Made by a program: the position numbers and the translations under genes. A stretch of 64,000 nt of DNA, taken from Apium graveolens (Eukaryota > Streptophyta > Magnoliopsida > Apiales > Apiaceae). This document shows, in pieces, positions 57,575 through 64,000 of the stretch. The notes under the pieces are model-generated. The model did not search any database. It had not been told where the DNA came from and saw nothing but the letters and a program-made list of their open reading frames with translations. The stretch spans positions 51,208,506 through 51,272,505 of the forward strand of contig NC_133647.1 of assembly GCF_009905375.1 (NCBI RefSeq). The letters are read 5' to 3'. The stretch's first letter is position 1; every line of letters begins with the position of its first letter.

Positions 57575-60470
57575 TGTATAACGACTCGTGTATTTTTGTA
57601 TTAGTTTAATGTGTAATAATTGGATTATTAAATAAATAAAATATATATGAGTCATATCAGTTGTGTGTTGTTTGACATTATTTATGGGGAATTTATTGTC
57701 ATCCAGGGTTTATTTGTGTAATTGATATTTGAGTGGTATTGATTTATTTTCACCTTTAAAAGTGGAATTATGGTAAATTAATTGCATAAATATTTGGATT
57801 GTCTCTAAAATTGTTTTTATGCCTTTATAATTTCAAAAATTATTTTTGGGATTTTATAAAATTTAGAAATCAATATTTTAATAATTATTTACCTTTAAAT
57901 AATTTTCTAATGGCATTTATTTATAAAATTAATATTTAATTCAAGAATGCTTCATACGGAACTCATATTTTAGTAAGTTTTTAATATTCTAAGAATTTTA
58001 AAATTATTTTGAAAATTTTTGGAACTAAATTCATCCGCGCATTTGTTCGTTAAATCGTTAAATGCGGGAACGAGTTGTGTTTTAAAAATGATTTAAAAAT
58101 TATGAAACTTTTATTTTAGTAATATTTTATTATTCTACAAATTTTAAAATTGTTTGGTGAATTTTTAGATTACTTTCAATCGAGTGTTTATCCGTTAATA
58201 TCAAATTTCGGGGCAAAACCAGGCTGTAAAAATCCATAATTATCCCTACTAATACGTGTTTGTTTCTCAGACTAGGTAATTGATGCATGTTCAATTAGTT
58301 TCTATGCTTTCCACACGTGTCCATTTCCTTAATTTCAGTTTATTATCAAACAAAAAATATAGTATAATTCAGTAAAAAAACATTTTCTTTTCTTATTCTC
58401 ACAGCCCCCCCCCCGATTATTCTTTCATGTCGCTGCTTCCTTCCCGCACTCCAGCAACTCTGCTCCGCCTCCTTCTCTCTTTTCTTTCTTTTTCTTTTTT
58501 TTCTTCCACCCTTAATCTAAACACCCCTCTGAAAAAAATCAGCTCTCAATCAGGTATAGATACATATATATATATACATGTATAATCCGGTTTTTTTGTG
58601 ATTAATTCATCGTTGTGATGCTAGAAAGTGGAGTTAGTATTGTTTTGTATTTGATATGAGAATTCAAAGGAGTCCGGGGACTCGACCTCGATCAACACCC
58701 GCGGTTTGGGGTTGATTGGAGGTCGGTCGACCGCCGGCGATGAACCTAGCGAGCCGGTGGTTGTGGTGGAGGCTTTCGATTGCGAGTTCTTGTTGGAATA
58801 ATTATTTTGCGTAGTCCTGATTCGGATTCTTGGTTTATTCGGTGGTTCTTCATATTGTGAAATCGATTTAATCAAATTATTTGGATATATATTCGATAGG
58901 AGTATATAAGTAATGGTTTTATTTTTTTTAAGAGTCAAAAAAATTCCAGATTTAGCAAACCCGAGACTTTTAGTTTATTTCAATTTTAAATGTGTGCGTG
59001 TTGGTAATATATTGGTTGAGTAATCTTGGTTGGATTATTATAATAGGGAGCATTGGTAATTTTTTGAATGTGGATATAATATCGATTGGTATCTTAATAT
59101 TTAGTAGAGATGCTGTCCAATTTTCGAAGAAATTATATCTTTATATTCGGGAATACAGTTCGAGAGCGTATATTTGTAAATAAATATTAAATACACCTTG
59201 ATTGTTATGTGTACTATATTAATACATATAAGTACGAGTCAGGGATTTTTATCGTTCGGGTAAAGTGTTTAGCGAGTATATGTCAAGCATAACTGATCGA
59301 ATAACCTAGGTTGTTTCAATTCTATAGGTTCAAGTCGAAGGACTCGAGAATTAAAGTCAGTAAAGTCGAGCTAGGTTTAGTGAAAATCTTCGCAAGGCAA
59401 GTACCCTTGAACCAATCTTCTACAGTTTAGTATATATGAAAAATTATTAATTTAATTTACGTACTGGAACAGAACGCTTTAAGTTACGTATCTCCCGTGT
59501 TAGAAATGTTTTATTAGATTATGTTTTGGGGGAAAAGTAACTTCTGAAAAATGCTTATCTCTAGATTGTGAGTAATAAAATTTGAAACATTTGGAAAATG
59601 TGTAGTGGTATAATTGTTTTAAAAGAGGTAGGTGTAAGTGGTTTTAGAAACTGGATAAAACGGATCAGATATTGGATGGTGGCGTAAGAGGCCCGTAACG
59701 GCCCAGCGGGTTTGCGTAAGTGGCTAAGTCGGTTGCGCGCCCTATTTGAACCTCTTAGTCCAGCATGACGGAGACCTAGCTAGTCTCTAAGTTCCGGAAC
59801 AGGTTTGTGGTGGGATAGACGAATCAGCTGTCCCTAGGATTCGTCCAATTATATATCTGATTTGGATTTAGTGGTTCTTGTAACGGAACAGATGATTTTA
59901 TGGTTCTTATAATGGAACAGTGGACTTATAAATGAAAATAGCATGCTAAAATTTAACCCTGGTATTCACACAGCACACAACTGATGATACATTTTATAGA
60001 GCATACTAGTATTGATATCCGGTTTATACATATTGTACTGATTTTCGTAAACGAGTTATGATTTATGTTCCTATAATTATTTTATATAAACTTCTTTAAT
60101 TGTTATTCATATAATGGTACTATTGAGCAATTGATTGCTCACCCTTGCAGCTGGATTTGTATATTTATATTGCAGATGTCTAGAAGACCCATCCGTCCCT
60201 AGCAGAACCGAGTCTCAACCCCTTCAAGACCTGGCTCCTCCGAGGTAGTTTGTATCAGACCATAAGGTCTGATGAGTTGTTATAATAAGTTAGAGTGTCG
60301 GTCTTGTTGAATAAGTAGTTTTGATTTTGTAACCTAAATAATACTTGAACATGTATCAGATCTTGGTTTGGGGTCGTATTTATGTATTAAAGTTTAATTA
60401 GTAGTTTATATTTTGTGGTTTATTGTATTTAAGTGACGTTAGCCCTTGACCCGGGGTTAAGGCCGTCACA
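57575..60470 (+). repeat. 5' LTR of chromovirus F
   Basis: About 2.9 kb. The 3' end is firm: GGCCGTCACA at 60470, two bases before the primer site. The start is either 57573 or 57575, because TGTGTATAACGAC allows two TG positions. It contains a C run at 58406-58415, a pyrimidine tract at 58480-58510, a TATA-like ATATATATATACATG near 58565, and a TGAGC...GCTCACCCTTGC box at 60124-60148. ORFs at 58621-58938 and 58992-59183 have no support. Confidence 0.82.
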
Positions 60471-60472
60471 GT

Positions 60473-60484
60473 TGGTATCAGAGC
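60473..60484 (+). other. Primer-binding site of chromovirus F
   Basis: TGGTATCAGAGC, two bases after the LTR end, is initiator-Met tRNA type. It sets the plus orientation. The leader that follows has a donor-like AAG-GTATAG at 60530. Confidence 0.92.
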
Positions 60485-60700
60485 TACAGGTTCAAGTCCC
60501 TAATTTAGGTTAGGGATTGAGTCAAAAAGGTATAGAAATTGTGTCCTAAGGTGTGAGTCAGCAACTCATTTAGAGGAGCAAACCTAAGAGTCAATCGAGG
60601 GTCCGAGGGTGTTACCCTGGCATCTATTGATATTTTGATAGAACTGCCTTAACCCTATTGTGTCTTTCCATTATATTTATATTATTGGCAGTGGCCAATA

Positions 60701-61264
60701 GTGATTTCCAGCTCTCCATCCGAGGAGAACAAATCAGACTCAGACAGTTCAGATTCAGAGCAGATTCTAGATGTCATAGCTGAGGAGACCCCTTTACTTC
60801 CCCCACCAGTGCCTCAGTGTGTTCTGAGGGATATGTCTGGACCGAGCGCCCATCCTTGTTGTGTACGGAGATCAGTATCTGCTGTTAGGGACTTTCCACC
60901 AAGCTGTGGACCCAGTTCATCTTCCTCTAGACCTCCAGTTCCTCCATCTTCTCCTACAGGTGCCTCTTCCCCGATCCCATATCATGTTCACCGAGCAGTG
61001 AACAAGTTCTTTATTAGAGATCAGAGTCCAGAGCTGGCCGCACATCTTGACCGAGTACCAGTTGGACCCTTCCAGGGCATCCATGTTCCTTCACCTGATA
61101 TTCAGGCCCAAATGAGGACCTTGACTCAGACGGCTATTGAGAAGGCTAGGTCTATTGATCTTTTTATTAGTTCCGAGTTCAGGGTCATTCAGTACCAGGA
61201 TCTGGTTAACTGGTTGGTATTTGAGTTAGGCTCTATTGGTGGCAGCTGTAGTGGTAGTGGTTAG
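60701..61264 (+). CDS. Leader ORF before gag in chromovirus F
   Basis: An uninterrupted frame of 187 codons between primer site and gag. There is no ATG near its start: the frame is open from 60653 and 60701 is a GTG. An acceptor-like TTGGCAG ends at 60691, so it may be reached by splicing. The first in-frame ATG is near residue 45. It starts acidic and Ser-rich (SPSEENKSDSDSSDSEQ), has a Pro/Ser-rich middle (RPPVPPSSPTGASSP) and ends with a helical part (PDIQAQMRTLTQTAIEKARS) and a Gly/Ser tail. It matches no family I know. It is intact although gag of the same copy is broken. Confidence 0.5.
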   Translation: MISSSPSEENKSDSDSSDSEQILDVIAEETPLLPPPVPQCVLRDMSGPSAHPCCVRRSVSAVRDFPPSCGPSSSSSRPPVPPSSPTGASSPIPYHVHRAVNKFFIRDQSPELAAHLDRVPVGPFQGIHVPSPDIQAQMRTLTQTAIEKARSIDLFISSEFRVIQYQDLVNWLVFELGSIGGSCSGSG

Positions 61265-61696
61265 AGCAGAAAGGCAGCAGTGTTAGACAGAGCTCAGAGT
61301 TGGTTTAAGGAGTTTTATAGTTGTTTTATATGTACATTATGTTGTTTAGTTTGTATTAGGAAGAGGCTGCTATGACAGCCAATTTTGTTGTGTACTCGGT
61401 TTTATTTTAGTGTTTCAATGTAGTTGTTGGATGGATCTTTGTACTGTTGTTGTATTGTAGTTCTTTTATAAAAAAAATTGTTGTTGGTTTTTTTTATGTT
61501 TACAATGTTGTTATTATTGTTACTGTTATTGTTGTATTTGTTGTTGGTTTTGTTAAAATTTAGCTATGCATCATGGGTGGACCCAAGTAAATAAGGAAGG
61601 GAATATTTTATTGTGGCAACGTTCTCCTGATACATAAAAATGTTGTTACCCGGGGGCACAATTTTCATATAAAACTTTTTGTTGTGTTTCAGGAGA
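61265..61696 (+). other. Non-coding stretch between leader ORF and gag of F
   Basis: About 430 bases, T/G-rich, with GTTGTTATTATTGTT-type repeats around 61490-61550. It ends in CTTTTTGTTGTGTTTCAG at 61692, which looks like a textbook 3' splice site, directly before the gag ATG at 61697. It may therefore be an intron. No gene is visible. Confidence 0.5.
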
Positions 61697-62900
61697 ATGC
61701 CGCCTAAGAAGAATATTTCGTCCAATTCCTCTAGTAGAGATTCTGTTGGGGGCCTAGCCATAGGTGAATTGCTAGATTTGTTGCGCCAACAATCTAATCA
61801 GATGGCTCAGCAGCAAGAACAATTCCAGCAGCAGCAACAACAATTTTTACAACAACAGCAACAACAATAGCAATTCATATAACAACAGCATCAACAAATC
61901 CAACAACAGCAGCTGCAGCTTCAGCAGCAACACCAACCAAGAGAGCCAAACCAAACTGTTAATTTCAAGTCCTTCCAGTCAGTCAAACCCCCAGAGTTTA
62001 AGGGTGAGGTAGACCCGGTTGCCGCTAAAGTTTGGCTTAAATAAATGGAGAAGGCCTTCACCCTTATTCAAGTAAGTGATGATTCCAAAACAGATTATGC
62101 TAGTTATTTTCTTAAGGGCGAAGCAAATTTTGGTGGGAATCCACGCGTGCGCTGGAAGAAGAAGGTCATGTTTCTTGGACCAGATTGACGGAGTTATTCT
62201 TGGAAATGTACTTTCAGATTGTTTACAGAATCAGTTGGAAGTTGAGTTTTTGGAATTAAAGCAAGGTGGAAAGAGTGTGTCGGAATATGAGCCCAAATTC
62301 ACGGAATTGGCCCGATTAGCCCCTGGATATGTGAGTACGGAGATTTAGAAAGCAAGGAGGTTTCAACAAGGATTGAAACCTGAAGTTCCTAGTGGAGTGG
62401 TGGCTTTGCAGCTCAAGACGTATACTTCCGTAGTTCAGGACGCCCTAGTGATTGAAAGTGATCAGAAATTGGCCTCCAAGGAGAGAGGCGACAAGAAAAG
62501 AAAGTTTGATGGTGGTACTGACAAGGCGGATCGAGAAGAATCCGGTTAGAAGTTCCCAAGGAAATTTGGCCGAAATAGGAACAAGAGATTCTGGAGACAA
62601 GGTTTTTCCCAGACAATTCCAAGTGTCACCTCAGTTGCTTCTACCCCAACTCAGTCAACTAAGCCAATCGTAGAATGTAAGTCATGTGGTAAGAAGCATA
62701 GTGGTCAGTGTAGAAAGGATGTTCAATATTTTAAGTGTGAACGGAAAGGCCATTATGCGTCAGAATGTAGTTCAGGGAATCTTGGAGTTACCTGCTTCAA
62801 GTGTGGTAAGGTTGGACACATTTCCAGAAACTGGAAGGTCGCTACTCAGGGCAACATAGGAGTTAGTGCATCTCAGGGATCGGCAACCAGCACAGCAAGA
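61697..62900 (+). pseudogene. Chromovirus F gag
   Basis: The start is the ATG at 61697 (MPPKKNISSNS). A Gln-rich tract (61800-61940) is broken by TAG at 61868 and a further TAA. The gag core follows (VKPPEFKGEVDPVAAKVWL, a stop at 62041, MEKAFTLIQVSDDSKTDY), then a frameshift near 62120-62160 and FLELKQGGKSVSEYEPKFTE (62225-62348). A Cys cluster CKSCGKKHSGQC and knuckles FKCERKGHYASEC (first Cys lost) and CFKCGKVGHISRN (last Cys lost) lie at 62680-62835. It is inactive. Confidence 0.85.
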
Positions 62901-62949
62901 TCCAGAACCTTCAAGATGACCAAACGATCTAATGCTCAGGATTCGGATA

Positions 62950-63269
62950 TAGTGGCAGGTACGCTTTCTCTTAATTCCATACCTGTTAAGGTTTTGTTTG
63001 ATTCAGAAGCGTCTAAGTCCTTTATATAAAAAGAATGTGTGAATAAAATGGATTTAATATTGGAAGATTTAGCTGAACCCTTGATCATAGAAGTAACTAA
63101 TCAGGATAGAATTTCAGTAAGCCAATTTTGTTCTAAGTGTCAACTAGAAATCCACGGGCATTCTTTTATAGTGGACCTAATACCCTTCAAGTTAGGAGAG
63201 TTTGACGTGATTCTAGATATGGATTGGTTATCCCGACATATATTGATTGTAAGAAAAAGAGAATTGTGA
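62950..63269 (+). pseudogene. Chromovirus F protease
   Basis: The active site at about 62995-63010 reads VLFDSEASKSF: the DSG triad has become DSE, which should abolish activity. An in-frame TAA follows at about 63028. The open part (63039-63269) has ISVSQFCSKCQLEIHGHSF and LIPFKLGEFDVILDMDWLS, matching the protease end of element G. A frameshift near 63270-63286 leads to RT. Confidence 0.85.
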
Positions 63270-63285
63270 TGTATACTGGAAAATA

Positions 63286-64000
63286 ATGTCAGAATAACTT
63301 ACCAAGGACAGAAACAGGAAAAGAAATTTCTCTCGATACTGAAAGCAAGGAAACTATTGAGACAAGGATGTGAGGCATATTTAGCTCATATTGTGGACAT
63401 TGAGAAAAAGGCACTTAATATGGACGAGATTCCAATAGTTAGAGAATTTCCGGATATTTTTCCAGACGAGTTTCCAGGATTGCCACCAGATCGTGAGATT
63501 GAGTTTTCTATTGACCTAATTCCTGGAGCAGAACCAGTTTCAAAGGCTCCCTATCGTATGGCCCCAGTGGAAATGATGGAACTAGCTAAGCAACTTCAGG
63601 AACTCTTAGATAAGGGAGTAATTAGGCCAACTATATCCCCGTGGGGTGCACCAGTATTGTTTGTAAAGAAGAAAGACGGAAGCATGAGATTGTGTATTGA
63701 TTATCGGGAACTAAATAAGTTAACCATCAAAAATAAGTATCCCCTACCCAGGATCGATGATTTGTTTGACCAGCTTAAAGGAGCATGTTTTTTCTCAAAG
63801 ATTGAATTAAGATCGGGTTATCATCGGTTGAAGATTAATCCTGAAGACATACCAAATACCGCATTTAGAACCAGGTATGTACATTATGAGTTTTTAGTGA
63901 TGTCGTTTGGATTGACCAATGCACCAACATCTTTTATGGATTTAATGAACCGGATGTATAAGGAGTACTTGGATAAGTTTGTTATTGTATTTATTGATGA
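63286..64000 (+). CDS. Chromovirus F reverse transcriptase, partial
   Basis: An open frame that runs off the right edge. It contains [105 protein letters not shown] (Asp to Glu in the usual KIDLRSGY catalytic motif), [15 protein letters not shown] and FVIVFID at the edge, so the FIDD motif is cut by the window. The frame is intact for about 238 codons, but the Asp-to-Glu change hits a catalytic position. Confidence 0.87.

Larger units (their letters stand above)
57575..64000 (+). mobile_element. Chromovirus F, 5' part (plus strand)
   Basis: A plus-strand Ty3/gypsy element entering the right edge: LTR 57575-60470, primer site, leader ORF, gag, protease and the first part of RT. It was inserted into the gag of copia D. 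Its RT and protease resemble those of chromovirus G, but the two are clearly different families by LTR and leader. Gag has several stops and a frameshift, and the protease Gly is mutated, so the copy is dead. Confidence 0.9.

Noticed and set aside
58386..58560. Possible host gene promoter or 5' UTR (C run, CT-rich tract)
   Set aside because: It lies inside the chromovirus F LTR and is followed by LTR DNA with no supported coding frame.

Overview
The window is a plant retrotransposon nest. I found no host gene, tRNA or rRNA gene, and nothing bacterial or phage-like. The evidence is eukaryotic and angiosperm: LTR retrotransposons of both Ty3/gypsy and Ty1/copia type, primer sites matching initiator-Met and Asp tRNAs, an Athila element with its typical gag-pol, chromovirus integrases ending in a chromodomain, and Sirevirus-like copia elements with a long 3' accessory ORF. 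A eudicot is likely. An asterid is only a suspicion from the look of the Sirevirus accessory protein. Almost every reading frame is broken, so the locus looks like old, heavily mutated heterochromatin.

Layout, from the nesting. The oldest layer is element D, a minus-strand Sirevirus-like copia seen as 16544-17757 (integrase/protease side) and 55861-57574 (gag side). Three elements broke it. E is a plus-strand copia whose 3' LTR is 15256-16543 and whose body runs off the left edge. C is a minus-strand Sirevirus, 17758-55860. F is a plus-strand chromovirus that starts near 57575 and runs off the right edge. E was hit by a minus-strand Athila (2976-15122). Athila in turn carries a solo copia LTR in its integrase (7867-9419), and its 3' LTR was cut by gypsy element A (LTR 798-2975, body off the left edge). 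C carries an internally deleted copia B in its 3' LTR (17845-29913) and a complete chromovirus G in its accessory ORF (31725-44726). B itself carries a 4-kb solo gypsy LTR (23285-27331).

Target-site duplications support these boundaries: CTAAC for B, ATATA for the solo gypsy LTR, AATAT for G, CATCT/CATCC for the solo copia LTR, and CTTCT/CTTTT for C. Reading frames of the host elements also rejoin across the insertions.

How the genes work together: each element encodes or once encoded gag (particle), protease, reverse transcriptase/RNase H and integrase. All large copies are dead through stops, frameshifts or deletions.

The most interesting signal is shared by two unrelated elements, Athila and Sirevirus C. 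In each, the accessory ORF downstream of pol is preceded by what looks like its own promoter: a TATA box, a CT-rich leader, and an ATG reading Met-Ala-Pro. In each, the DNA upstream of that internal TATA box carries the same sequence block that lies upstream of the TATA box in that element's LTR. In Athila it is a GC-rich block, and in C it is clustered CATCCGTCGGG motifs. G, which lacks a 3' accessory ORF, has no such region. A second pattern is an extra ORF between primer site and gag in gypsy elements G, F and probably A, with candidate splice sites just before gag in F and G.
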